Shown: positions 44,418-53,337 of the stretch, in pieces | How positions within the stretch are numbered: the first letter of the stretch is position 1 | Layout: every line of letters starts with the position of its first letter | NCBI RefSeq assembly: GCF_001719615.1 | Contig: NZ_MDVX01000012.1 | Location: 142,438-206,437, forward strand | Length of the DNA: 64,000 nucleotides | DNA from: Neptunicoccus sediminis | Lineage (GTDB): Bacteria > Pseudomonadota > Alphaproteobacteria > Rhodobacterales > Rhodobacteraceae | Direction: 5' to 3' | Position numbers and translations under genes: made by a program | Notes under the pieces: model-generated | The model's database searches: none | Seen by the model: the letters and a program-made list of their open reading frames with translations, nothing else | Told to the model about the DNA's origin: nothing

Positions 44418-47400
44418 TCAAAGGTCGATTTCCAGCACGCCCCCCGGTTTCGCGGCGCGGGACTGGCACAGGATGAGTGCGGTTTCGCGCTGGGCGTTGG
44501 ACAGGACGAAATCGCGGTGCTCAACCGCGCCTGAAACGATGCCGCATTTGCACACGCCGCAAATCCCGTCAGAGCATTTCACGTCAATGTTTACGCCTGC
44601 TTCCAGCAAGACGTCTGTCGGGCTGCGGTCCGCCGGAATTTCAAAACTGCGCCCCGATTTCGCGAGCTTCAGGGTGAAAGGGTGGTTTTCGTATTCGGGC
44701 ATTTCGGGGACCGAGAAATACTCCAGATGGCGGTTGTCTTCGGGGAAGCCATTGGCCTCGGCGGTGTCCATGACAGATTGCATGTAGATGTCCGGCCCGC
44801 AGGTATAAACATGGGCATCGGGTGCATAGGTCAGGATTGCGGAAAGATCGGCGCGACTGCCTTTGTTGGAAAAGTGACAGGAAACCCTGTCAGACCAGGG
44901 TTGTTCAGCCAGAATTTGTGCGAATGCTGCATCTTCCTTGCGAGAGCAGGAATAGTGTAGCTCAAAATTCCGCCCCAGCGCATGCAGCCTGTGGGCCATG
45001 GCGACCATCGGGGTGATGCCAATTCCGCCGCCCATCAGATAGGTCATGCTGGCGTCTTCGACCAAGGGGAAATGGTTGATGGGTTTGGAGATAAACACCA
45101 TGCGGCCTTCTTCAAATATCCGCGACATCAGCTTGGAACCGCCACGGCCCGCATCCTCGCGCAGGACCGCTATCTGGTATTTGGAGCGGTCTGCCGGATC
45201 TTGGGACATGGAATACTGCCGGAAGAACTCCGGCGCGACGACCACGTCGATATGGGCTCCGGCAGTGGATTCTGGCATCGGGCTGCCGTCGGGATTGGAA
45301 AACTCGTAAAGCGTGACACTGTCGGTCAGATGTTCGACTTTGGACAGTTTAACCCGCATGACAGGGGCATCATCAGGATTCCGGTTCACATAGGTGTGCT
45401 CGGTCGGGATGCCGGCGGCGCGGCGGCGTTTATGCTCCGCTGCCGGTATCATGTCCTGATAGGCCCTGATCGCGGCTTCGCGGTCCATCGGGAAAGGCCA
45501 TGGATAGGGCGGGGGCAACAGGTTGGCGGGGTATACCGCGAGGGTTTGATCCTGATATTTCAGGTCCAGTTCGGTGGAGAGCCCGCGCAGATTGGGTTCC
45601 TTAACAGGTGTGGTATAGGGGCCTTCATCCACCATTTCCAAATCCCACCACCAGCGTTTGGTCGGGTTGATCTGCCCGTTCCCCACCATATCATCCAGCT
45701 TGGCCAATGCCTTAGCCGCTTTGGGCATTTTCATCGCGGCCCAACGGAACGGGGCTTCTGCAAACAGTCCTTCCAGATTCCACGGGCAGGTTTTCATACA
45801 GCGGCCACACATGGCCCCGCCTGCGGTGGTGATCCGGTAGGTGGTGCATTTCTGGCTGTCGGATTTCCAGATTTCATAGCCGTTGAACATCAGTTTGGGT
45901 CCGGCGGTTATCGCCCCTGACGGGCATTCGCGGGCGCATTTATTGCAGCTTTCGCAAAAGTTTTGCAGGCCAAAGTCGATGGGCTTGTCATGGGTCATCG
46001 GCATATTGGTCGTCACCGTGCCAGATTTCAAGCGCGGGCCAAGGAACGGGTTCAGGATCACCTCACCGATGCGGGACACCTCGCCCAGACCGGACAGCAG
46101 CATCAACGGCGGTTGCACCACTTCAGAGCCCATCACCGTATGGACATTGGCGGTATAGCCAAGGTTGCGGATTTGCTGGCCCAGAACACCGCCAAGCAGG
46201 GAAAACCGCAGATAGGCGCGCATGGACTGGGCGCAGGCGATCCAGTCATCGCCGGATGCGCCCTCCATGGTTTCATGCCCTTGGTCGATCACGATTGAAA
46301 TGGCGTTGGAGTGATAGGGGGTCAGTTCCGCGCCAGTGGCGTCATGGGAATAGTAGCACCAGTCAGGACAGGCGGAGAGGCCCACAGCATCACAGCCAAG
46401 GAAATAGGCGGTGGCCTTCAGGTTGGCAGCGTTCCGGTCCGGATCGGAAACGCTCGGGTGAATTTCATCGGCCTTGCCGCCGTCTTGCAACAAAACGAAT
46501 GCGCCAAGGGCAGGGCGAAAGGCAAAGGCCGATGCGGATTTGCGCACGTAATTGCCATTCTTTGCCGCCTCTTGGGTGTTGGGGCCTAGGTCTCCGAACA
46601 GGCTGCGGGCAAACATATCGGCCCGTTTGGGCACCCGCGCCACGTTTGGTGCGTCAATATAGGTGGTCGGATCGTCTACGCGTTTGAGCTTTTCATAAGG
46701 ATGGGGTCCGTCCGCGAAGTCACGTTTGGCAAAAGGATCGCGGCTGCGTTCGGATTTGGCGTGTTTTCCGGTGCCGAATTTGTAGGAATAAAGCGGCGGT
46801 TGGGCATCCGACAACGCTTGGTCGGGTGCCAGATCCAGCGTCGTCGTCACCACCGCCAGCCCGAAGCGGGTGCCAAGGATCGGATTGCAGGCCACTCCGT
46901 CCTGAATGGTGGCCAGCCCACCAGCAACAGCGGCGCGGGACAGGTCCAGATCAGAGGCCGAACCGGAATGGGCACGGGCGTCATATCCCAAAGTGCGGAT
47001 ATATGAGGCCAACACCGATGCGGTTTCCGCAGCGCGCAGGGCGGCACGGTGGACCTGTGCGTTTTGTATCCAATCGGTGCCCCGTTCATCCGCTTTCGGG
47101 TCGCGGGGATATTCAAACAAAAAGGTAATCGCGTGGGTGTGATGGGTGCAGGTGGTGGGCGGCGCCTTCATAGAGTCGCGCAAGCCCGCAAGGATCACAT
47201 CAATCCCGGAGGCGAGTGTTTTGACCTGTTTGGTGCGCAGGGTCTCGGCCAGACGGTCCACATCGGGGTTGGATAAAGGGGTTTCCAACCACATTTCGGG
47301 CGTTATCAGACTGGTGCCTACCATCGAGGCATCACAGTAATACCCAAAGGCTTTTAGATGGTTGGCCCGCTCTTGCAGATCGTCGGGAATGCTGGCGATT

Positions 47401-47615
47401 TCCTTTTTAACCATCCCGTCGCGAATGGCGTCCAGCATCGCCTGATATTCCCCCATCGCATTGATAACAGAGGTCGGATCGGGATCGCGAAACAGCACTT
47501 GCGGCGTTGGCGACAGGTGGCGCAGCTCCGGCTGGTCGGCGCGGCGGCGCAGACGCTCCAGCGGATAAGGGCCAAGGTGAACGGGGCGGTCTTTGTAGGA
47601 AAACAGTTTGGTCAT
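44418..47615 (-). CDS. rdhA: Self-sufficient reductive dehalogenase (BhbA-like RdhA-reductase fusion)
   Basis: A 1065-residue fusion. Residues 1-545 hold a duplicated RdhA/cobalamin-binding-type core. Residues 554-610 hold two 4Fe-4S sites: Cys554, 557, 560, 564, then Cys590, 603, 606, 610. Residues 750-970 are a flavin/NAD reductase (RQYS at 799, GGGIGITP at 862, CGP at 939). Residues 975-1065 are a plant-type 2Fe-2S domain (Cys1014, 1019, 1022, 1050). This matches BhbA of Comamonas, which reductively removes halogen from haloaromatics with NAD(P)H as donor. No Tat signal or RdhB anchor, so cytoplasmic and not respiratory. It is transcribed with a MarR regulator 3 bases upstream. The substrate is unknown. 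Confidence 0.92.
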   Translation of the reverse strand: MTKLFSYKDRPVHLGPYPLERLRRRADQPELRHLSPTPQVLFRDPDPTSVINAMGEYQAMLDAIRDGMVKKEIASIPDDLQERANHLKAFGYYCDASMVGTSLITPEMWLETPLSNPDVDRLAETLRTKQVKTLASGIDVILAGLRDSMKAPPTTCTHHTHAITFLFEYPRDPKADERGTDWIQNAQVHRAALRAAETASVLASYIRTLGYDARAHSGSASDLDLSRAAVAGGLATIQDGVACNPILGTRFGLAVVTTTLDLAPDQALSDAQPPLYSYKFGTGKHAKSERSRDPFAKRDFADGPHPYEKLKRVDDPTTYIDAPNVARVPKRADMFARSLFGDLGPNTQEAAKNGNYVRKSASAFAFRPALGAFVLLQDGGKADEIHPSVSDPDRNAANLKATAYFLGCDAVGLSACPDWCYYSHDATGAELTPYHSNAISIVIDQGHETMEGASGDDWIACAQSMRAYLRFSLLGGVLGQQIRNLGYTANVHTVMGSEVVQPPLMLLSGLGEVSRIGEVILNPFLGPRLKSGTVTTNMPMTHDKPIDFGLQNFCESCNKCARECPSGAITAGPKLMFNGYEIWKSDSQKCTTYRITTAGGAMCGRCMKTCPWNLEGLFAEAPFRWAAMKMPKAAKALAKLDDMVGNGQINPTKRWWWDLEMVDEGPYTTPVKEPNLRGLSTELDLKYQDQTLAVYPANLLPPPYPWPFPMDREAAIRAYQDMIPAAEHKRRRAAGIPTEHTYVNRNPDDAPVMRVKLSKVEHLTDSVTLYEFSNPDGSPMPESTAGAHIDVVVAPEFFRQYSMSQDPADRSKYQIAVLREDAGRGGSKLMSRIFEEGRMVFISKPINHFPLVEDASMTYLMGGGIGITPMVAMAHRLHALGRNFELHYSCSRKEDAAFAQILAEQPWSDRVSCHFSNKGSRADLSAILTYAPDAHVYTCGPDIYMQSVMDTAEANGFPEDNRHLEYFSVPEMPEYENHPFTLKLAKSGRSFEIPADRSPTDVLLEAGVNIDVKCSDGICGVCKCGIVSGAVEHRDFVLSNAQRETALILCQSRAAKPGGVLEIDL

Positions 47616-47618
47616 GAA

Positions 47619-48068
47619 TCATACCCCCGAAGCGGTGGATGTGGCGGTTTGTGTCAGTTTTTGCAGCAGCGCGCTGAGCGTGACCTGTTCCTCGGGAGAG
47701 AGGCATTTTTCAACGTGGTCCCGTTGTTTCTGCGCAAACGGTAATGAGAGGGCGAGGCTGTCCTGTCCTTCTGCCGTCAGTTCAACCGTGGTGGTCCGCT
47801 TGTCCGTGGTGCCGGAAACACGGCGCAGCAGTCCGTTTTTCTCCATCTGTTTCAACGTGCGCGAAGTCGCAGGACGAATGATCCCGATATAATCGGCAAT
47901 GCCAGAAGGTGTGGTGATGCCCTGTTCCCCGACCGCGATCAACACGCACCACATCTGGCGGGTCAGCCCGATTTGGGAAAGGTCGGCATCAAAAGACGCG
48001 TTGTTGCTGCGGGCGGCGATGGTCAGGCGATAACCGAGACCATCGTGGAGATCGAAAGGCTTTGACAT
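47619..48068 (-). CDS. MarR-family regulator of the dehalogenase
   Basis: A 149-residue winged-helix regulator (GIADYIGIIRPATSRTLKQME, then DKRTTTVELTAEG wing). Its stop is 3 bases before the dehalogenase start, so they form one unit. A TTAAC/GTTAA palindrome lies directly before its start, as expected for an autorepressor relieved by an aromatic ligand, the usual MarR logic. Confidence 0.9.
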   Translation of the reverse strand: MSKPFDLHDGLGYRLTIAARSNNASFDADLSQIGLTRQMWCVLIAVGEQGITTPSGIADYIGIIRPATSRTLKQMEKNGLLRRVSGTTDKRTTTVELTAEGQDSLALSLPFAQKQRDHVEKCLSPEEQVTLSALLQKLTQTATSTASGV

Positions 48069-48070
48069 GA

Positions 48071-48083
48071 TTAACGTTGTTAA
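48071..48083. promoter_or_regulatory. Palindromic operator at the MarR start
   Basis: TTAAC-GTT-GTTAA, a perfect inverted repeat 2 bases upstream of the MarR start codon and next to an AT-rich promoter-like stretch. It is a likely MarR site. Confidence 0.65.
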
Positions 48084-48186
48084 TTAAATTTTATCCTGTG
48101 TCAATCCGAAACATTTCGTGGCTGGAATGCGGGGCAAAGAGGCTTTAGGGCTGGCAATCAGAAATGGACAACACGGGCGGCTGGTT

Positions 48187-48876
48187 ATGGCGATCAAGGG
48201 TATGGTTTTTGACAAGGATGGCACGCTGTTTCACTACGGTGCCACCTGGACAATCTGGTGTGATCTGGTGCTGGAGGATCTCTCAAACGGGGATCAGGAG
48301 AAAAAGCGCGAACTGGCCGCTGCGGTCGGCTTTGATCCGGACAGCAACAGCTTTCTGTCCGGTAGCCTGATCGTTAACGCATCCGCCGGAGAGATTAACC
48401 ACGTTTGGGCCAGCTTGTTGCCCGAACTGACCGAAGAAGACGTGGATGCGGTGGCGGTTAAACATCTTGGAAGCCTTCCTTCGGTTCCGGTCTGTGACCT
48501 CAAGTCGCTGTTTGCGGATTTGCGGGCGCAGGGGATCAAACTGGGTCTTGTGACCAACGACTACGAAGAAGGCGCCCACCAGCAGTTGAACCAAGAAGGT
48601 ATCGCGGATCTGTTTGATTTCATTTCCGGATTCGACAGCGGCCACGGGGTCAAACCGGCAGCAGGTCCGCTGCTGGCCTTTGGTGCGGCAACAGGTTTGT
48701 CGATGGATCAAGTGGCGATGGTGGGGGATTCTACCCATGATCTCGGGGCGGGACGGGCCGCGAAAGTTGCGATGAACATTGGCGTTCTCACAGGTCCGGC
48801 GGATACCGATGATATTGCCCATCTTGCGGATGTGGTGTTGCAGGATATTTCGGGAATTGCGGCCGTTCTGGGGTAG
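48187..48876 (+). CDS. HAD-superfamily hydrolase
   Basis: A 229-residue phosphoglycolate phosphatase-like HAD enzyme. Motif I is VFDKDGTL, motif II is LVTND, motif III lies around KPAAGPL and motif IV is MVGDSTHDLGAG. The ATG at 48187 begins at the family start, and an upstream GTG would add unrelated residues. Divergent from the MarR/dehalogenase unit. The substrate is unknown. Confidence 0.88.
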   Translation: MAIKGMVFDKDGTLFHYGATWTIWCDLVLEDLSNGDQEKKRELAAAVGFDPDSNSFLSGSLIVNASAGEINHVWASLLPELTEEDVDAVAVKHLGSLPSVPVCDLKSLFADLRAQGIKLGLVTNDYEEGAHQQLNQEGIADLFDFISGFDSGHGVKPAAGPLLAFGAATGLSMDQVAMVGDSTHDLGAGRAAKVAMNIGVLTGPADTDDIAHLADVVLQDISGIAAVLG

Positions 48877-48879
48877 GCG

Positions 48880-49875
48880 TTAACCGGATTGGGGTGTTTC
48901 CAGCGCCACACGCCCCTTGCGATCTGCCGACGGTTTCAGCCCGAATTCCACCTGATACAACCGGGACAGATGAGAGGGGCTGGGAAAACCCGTCATCAGC
49001 GCGATCTCAAGGATCGACAGGTTGGTATGCCACAGCAATTGCCGCACCTTTTCCAGCCGCAGCTTGCGGTAATACCGCGCCGGAGAGGTGTCGAGATAGC
49101 GGGCAAACATCCGTTCCAGAGAGCGCACAGTCTTGCCCGCCGTTTTCGCCACAACCGGAATTGGCAAGGTGGTCTCCATATTGGCAATCATCGCCGCTAT
49201 CGCCTGCTGCATCGGTTTGGGCAGCGTATCATATTGATGTAGCGAATAGGGGCGCTGCCCCACAGAGGCCCCTCTGATCCGGTCGATCTGATACTGGTTG
49301 CCCACCGCATTGGCGACACCGGCACCGCTGTGACTGGCGATAATGTGCAGGGCAATATCCATTGAGGACAGCCCGCCGGAGCCGGTCCAGCGGTCCCGAT
49401 CCATGACGTATAGATTGGGCGAAACTACGAGTTCGGGAAATTCCTCTGCAAAAGCGGGCTGGTTTTCCCAATGCAGGGTAAACTGGTAGCCGTCCAGAAA
49501 TCCGGCCCGTGCCAGCATGAAGCTGCCAATACAAAGCGCCCCGAAAACTTTGGACTGGCGGGAAAACCGCTGAAGGGCTGTGTTCAGGGCCGCCCGTTGT
49601 GGCGGATTGGCCTGCATCCCTGCGCATACAAAGAAATAATCGAAGCGCGCTGTGGTTTTCAAAGGCTGCGTTGGCGTCACGATCAACCCGTCAGAGGCCT
49701 GGACCGGCGCATCGTCGAGCGACACGAAATCCCAAGAGTAAGACTCTCGCCCCAGTTCGCGATTGGCTGACCGGAACGGCCCCGTCATCGCCGTGATGCA
49801 AAGCGAGGAAAACTGGTCAATCAAAAGCAGGCCGATCCGGATTTTTTCCGTTTGCGGGGGCAGAGTGTCAGGCAT
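48880..49875 (-). CDS. GlxA-type AraC-family regulator
   Basis: A 331-residue regulator with an N-terminal DJ-1/amidotransferase-like domain (FGALCIGSFMLARAGFLDGY) and a C-terminal AraC double helix-turn-helix (SILEIALMTGFPSPSHLSRLYQ). GlxA-type proteins such as GbdR and CdhR sense quaternary amines. It is divergent from an MttB-family methyltransferase, which fits that role. Confidence 0.92.
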   Translation of the reverse strand: MPDTLPPQTEKIRIGLLLIDQFSSLCITAMTGPFRSANRELGRESYSWDFVSLDDAPVQASDGLIVTPTQPLKTTARFDYFFVCAGMQANPPQRAALNTALQRFSRQSKVFGALCIGSFMLARAGFLDGYQFTLHWENQPAFAEEFPELVVSPNLYVMDRDRWTGSGGLSSMDIALHIIASHSGAGVANAVGNQYQIDRIRGASVGQRPYSLHQYDTLPKPMQQAIAAMIANMETTLPIPVVAKTAGKTVRSLERMFARYLDTSPARYYRKLRLEKVRQLLWHTNLSILEIALMTGFPSPSHLSRLYQVEFGLKPSADRKGRVALETPQSG

Positions 49876-49939
49876 GAGCTAATTTTTCAGCTTTGTTTCC
49901 CTGATTAAACGAAAGATTCTTACCGAAGTCTCGCCGGAT

Positions 49940-49980
49940 TCGACAGCAAATGTCGTAATTCTGATGCTGAAAACGACATC
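49940..49980. promoter_or_regulatory. Inverted repeat between the GlxA and MttB genes
   Basis: ATGTCGT (49950-49956) and ACGACAT (49973-49979) form an inverted repeat, with a nearby CGACAGC half-site, in the shared promoter region. The TGTCG half-sites resemble those used by GbdR/CdhR-type regulators, but this is from memory of the family rather than a search. Confidence 0.5.
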
Positions 49981-50041
49981 CTGCTGCCAGAGTTAATGCT
50001 GACAGACCCGGTTTCGGGGTCCAGCGGAGGTGCAAACACCC

Positions 50042-51586
50042 ATGGCAGCACGGATCAGAAGCGGAGGGCGCGCCGGCAATACGCGCCGCAGCTCGCCCCA
50101 TGCGATTGAACAATCGCCGTGGCGGATTGTCCATAATCGCGACCGTCCGACGGAGCCTTTGGATGCCGCCGGCGTGACGGCGATACATGATGGCGCCATG
50201 CACATCCTGTCGCGGATCGGGATTAAGATGCTCAACCCCGAGGCGCTGGAGATTCTCGGGCGGGCCGGCTGTACCGTTGAGGGGCAGACTGTCTTTATGA
50301 AGGAAGATTTCGTGATGGCGCAGGTCGCCTTAGCGCCAGCGAAATTCACCATTACCCCGCGCAATCCGGACCGGCGGGTAGAGATCGGCGGCGATTGTCT
50401 GACCTTTGTAAATGTATCTTCTCCGCCAAACTATTGGGACTTGGAAACAGGTAAGAAAACCGGAGATTTCAGTAGCTTCCGCAACCTAATGAAACTGACA
50501 GGGTATTTTAACTGCATCCATGTTGCGGGGGGGTATCCGGTGGAACCTGTGGACATCCACGCCTCTGTCCGGCATCTGGATTGCCTACAGGAAAAGCTGC
50601 TGCTCACCGATAAAGTGGTGCATGCCTATTCGCTCGGAAAAGAGCGTGTCGAGGACGTAATGGAGATGGTGCGCATCGCTGGCGGGTTGAGCCATGCCGA
50701 ATTCGACGCATCACCGCGAATGTATACCAATATCAATTCGGTCTCTCCTCTGGTGCATGATTATCCTATGCTGGACGGGGCGATGCGGATGGCGCGGCGG
50801 GGGCAGCCGGTTGTTGTCACGCCGTTTACGCTGGCAGGGGCTATGGCCCCCGTGACCATGTCCGGTGCCGTCGCGCTTAGCATTGCGGAAGGGCTGGCGG
50901 CGATTGTGTTGTTGCAACTGGTTAATCCCGGTGCGCCGGTGGCGATTGGCACTTTTACCTCTAATGTGGATATGAAATCCGGTGCCCCTGCGTTCGGGAC
51001 ACCGGAATATATGCGCGCCACGCAGATGACCGGACAGATGGGGCGGTTTTATGGCTTGCCGATCCGTTCCAGTGGCGTGTGTAGCGCCAATGTGCCGGAT
51101 GGTCAGGCCATGTGGGAAACCTCTAACAGTCTTTGGGCAGCGGTGCAGTCAGGGTCAAATTTTGTTTACCATTCAGCGGGTTGGCTGGAAGGCGGTTTGA
51201 TCGCAAGTCCCGAGAAATTCATCATGGACTGCGAAGTGTTACAGATGATCCAGCGGTATATGGAGCCTGTGATCACAAAAACCGGCCCCGAAGAAATTGC
51301 ACTGGATGCGATTGCCGAAGTGGGTCCGCAGGGACATTATTTCGGGGTACAACACACGCAAGACCGCTACGAAACCGCGTTCTACAGCCCGATTGCCAGC
51401 GACTGGCGCAATTATGAAGCGTGGTCCCTTGCGGGGGAGGAATGGACCGCGGCGCGCGCCCACAGGATTTATAAAGACATTTTAAAGGAATACACCCCGC
51501 CGCCTATAGATGCGGCCATTCGCGACGCGCTGGCGGCCTTTGTAACACGGCGCAAGGAAGAGGGTGGGGCGCCGACGGATTTTTAA
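50042..51586 (+). CDS. MttB-family methyltransferase without pyrrolysine
   Basis: A 514-residue TIM-barrel protein of the trimethylamine methyltransferase family (PRMYTNINSVSPLVHD, GTPEYMRATQMTGQMG, YHSAGWLEGGLI). The frame has no internal TAG, so pyrrolysine is absent. Non-Pyl members include glycine betaine methyltransferase MtgB, which passes a methyl group to a corrinoid protein. No MttC-like corrinoid protein is in the window. ATG 50042 follows a GGAGG at longer-than-usual spacing. A GTG 4 codons upstream is possible. Confidence 0.88.
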   Translation: MAARIRSGGRAGNTRRSSPHAIEQSPWRIVHNRDRPTEPLDAAGVTAIHDGAMHILSRIGIKMLNPEALEILGRAGCTVEGQTVFMKEDFVMAQVALAPAKFTITPRNPDRRVEIGGDCLTFVNVSSPPNYWDLETGKKTGDFSSFRNLMKLTGYFNCIHVAGGYPVEPVDIHASVRHLDCLQEKLLLTDKVVHAYSLGKERVEDVMEMVRIAGGLSHAEFDASPRMYTNINSVSPLVHDYPMLDGAMRMARRGQPVVVTPFTLAGAMAPVTMSGAVALSIAEGLAAIVLLQLVNPGAPVAIGTFTSNVDMKSGAPAFGTPEYMRATQMTGQMGRFYGLPIRSSGVCSANVPDGQAMWETSNSLWAAVQSGSNFVYHSAGWLEGGLIASPEKFIMDCEVLQMIQRYMEPVITKTGPEEIALDAIAEVGPQGHYFGVQHTQDRYETAFYSPIASDWRNYEAWSLAGEEWTAARAHRIYKDILKEYTPPPIDAAIRDALAAFVTRRKEEGGAPTDF

Positions 51587-51694
51587 CGGAATAGATCAAA
51601 TGCGATTTATTCAGGCTCCGGTTTCCCGTCTGAAATAGGAATTTGTTAACGCCTGTCGCCGCATTCTGCGTTCTAAGATGAAGCGGGTGTAACG

Positions 51695-52288
51695 ATGCAT
51701 GGCACGATAAACTGCGGTTTGCAGGTCTATGTTTGTGAGATCTTTGGACCAGATATATGGGAGGATTCCTGCGCCCGTGCAGGATTGTCCGGTTTCAGTT
51801 TTGAAACCATGCTCACTTATGACGACGCCCTGACGGAACGGCTTCTCACCGCGCTTACGCAGGTTCTTGGCCGGGATCGCGCAGATCTGCTTGAAGATTT
51901 TGGCACTTTTGTTGTCTCCGAGGACCGCCTGAAATCCGTGCGCAAACTGCTGCGCTTCGGGGGGGAAAGCTATGTTGAATTCCTCCAATCCCTTGAGGAT
52001 GTGCATGACCGCGCAAAAATCGCGCTGCCGGATCTGGATGTTCCACGGTTTGAACTGGAAACCCACGGGGGGGACCGTTTCACCGTGCACTACAAATTTG
52101 AAAAACTGGGGTTCGGCGCTGTGTTTCTGGGATTGTTACGGGGAATGGCGGATGACTACGGCGCATTGATCCTGATAGACCATATCCCCGTGCCGGAGGA
52201 AAACTGGGACAAGGACAGGTTTGAAATATCCATGATGAAACTGTCAGTGCCTGACGCGCTGCAAGACCCAAGGGCGATAAGCCTATGA
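51695..52288 (+). CDS. H-NOX (heme-NO-binding) sensor
   Basis: A 197-residue H-NOX domain that senses NO (or O2) through a heme bound to His104 in SLEDVHDRA, followed by the typical PDLDVPRFEL. The heme-propionate motif YxSxR is degenerate: residues 133-137 read YKFEK, keeping Tyr but losing Ser and Arg. The start codon is MHG as in the family. Its stop overlaps the start of a diguanylate cyclase gene (ATGA), the classic H-NOX/c-di-GMP pairing. Confidence 0.88.
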   Translation: MHGTINCGLQVYVCEIFGPDIWEDSCARAGLSGFSFETMLTYDDALTERLLTALTQVLGRDRADLLEDFGTFVVSEDRLKSVRKLLRFGGESYVEFLQSLEDVHDRAKIALPDLDVPRFELETHGGDRFTVHYKFEKLGFGAVFLGLLRGMADDYGALILIDHIPVPEENWDKDRFEISMMKLSVPDALQDPRAISL

Positions 52289-53337
52289 GCGTGGTTTCCT
52301 TCCCCGACCGAATTTCAAGCGCAGCTAAAACAGCCACGCCGGATTTTGCAGGGCTCCAAACCGTTTTTGACACTGTACTGCCGTTCCATTGTGTCATCGA
52401 CCGGAATGGTAAACTGCGTCATGCAGGCCCCAGCTTTCGCAAGCTCTTTTTAGATGCGCCGGTGATCGGCGCAGATGTATTCGACCTGTTGTCGGTTCGA
52501 CGACCCGCAGGCATCACCGATTTTGCAGGGCTTCTGGCGGTGGAGCGGGAACGGCTGACCCTGACAGTGCCCGCACTCGACAATGCAAAGATGAAAGCGG
52601 TTGCCGTGTCATTGGGGCAGGGCGCGTTGCTGCTTGATCTGTCCCTTGGGGCTGGAGTTCTGGATATTGTCAGCCGCTGCAATCTTAAGAACAAGGATTT
52701 CTCTCCGGCTGATCCAACGGTGGATATGATCTACATGATGGAGGTGCAGTCCTTCGTTTACCAACAGCACAAAACCCAGAGTCAGAAGCTTCAAGGTGCA
52801 AGGGTTCAGGCCGAGGAAGAGGCTTATACCGATGCGCTAACCGGACTGGCCAACAGACGTGCCCTTGAAAGCCATATGACGCGTCTGCTGCGGCGCAATA
52901 AGGGAAAAGGCTTTGTTCTTATGCAGATTGATCTGGACCGCTTTAAGGCGGTGAATGACACCTATGGCCATGCTGCAGGCGATTGGGTGTTGCAGGAAAC
53001 CGCAAATCGGCTGCGGCGCCGGATGCGTGTGTCGGATCTGGTGGCCCGTGTGGGCGGCGACGAGTTTGTGATCATCATGTCGGAATTTGGTAGCGCAGAT
53101 GCGGTTAAGACCGTTGCAGAACGGTTGATCAATGACTTGCGCCAGGTTTTCCGGTTTAAGGATGTGGACTGCCGCATCGGTGCGAGTATTGGTGCAACGA
53201 TTGTTGCCGCCGGATCGGAGCGAGCCGCAGAAGAGATACTGGCCGCAGCGGATCGCGCGCTCTACACCTCAAAAGAGCGGGGCCGCGGGGTTTATCATCT
53301 GAACGAGACTATGCCTCATTCATGTCACATTCCTTAA
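52285..53337 (+). CDS. H-NOX-associated diguanylate cyclase
   Basis: A 350-residue cytoplasmic protein with a PAS/HNOBA-like N-terminus (FDTVLPFHCVIDRNGKLRHAG), a coiled coil (about residues 150-180) and a GGDEF domain with intact GGDEF and an RVSD inhibitory site five residues earlier. It is co-translated with the H-NOX gene, so NO binding to H-NOX is predicted to change c-di-GMP output. Confidence 0.92.
   Translation: MSVVSFPDRISSAAKTATPDFAGLQTVFDTVLPFHCVIDRNGKLRHAGPSFRKLFLDAPVIGADVFDLLSVRRPAGITDFAGLLAVERERLTLTVPALDNAKMKAVAVSLGQGALLLDLSLGAGVLDIVSRCNLKNKDFSPADPTVDMIYMMEVQSFVYQQHKTQSQKLQGARVQAEEEAYTDALTGLANRRALESHMTRLLRRNKGKGFVLMQIDLDRFKAVNDTYGHAAGDWVLQETANRLRRRMRVSDLVARVGGDEFVIIMSEFGSADAVKTVAERLINDLRQVFRFKDVDCRIGASIGATIVAAGSERAAEEILAAADRALYTSKERGRGVYHLNETMPHSCHIP

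Noticed and set aside
50042..51586. Pyrrolysine-containing MttB
   Set aside because: No in-frame TAG codon is present anywhere in the gene.
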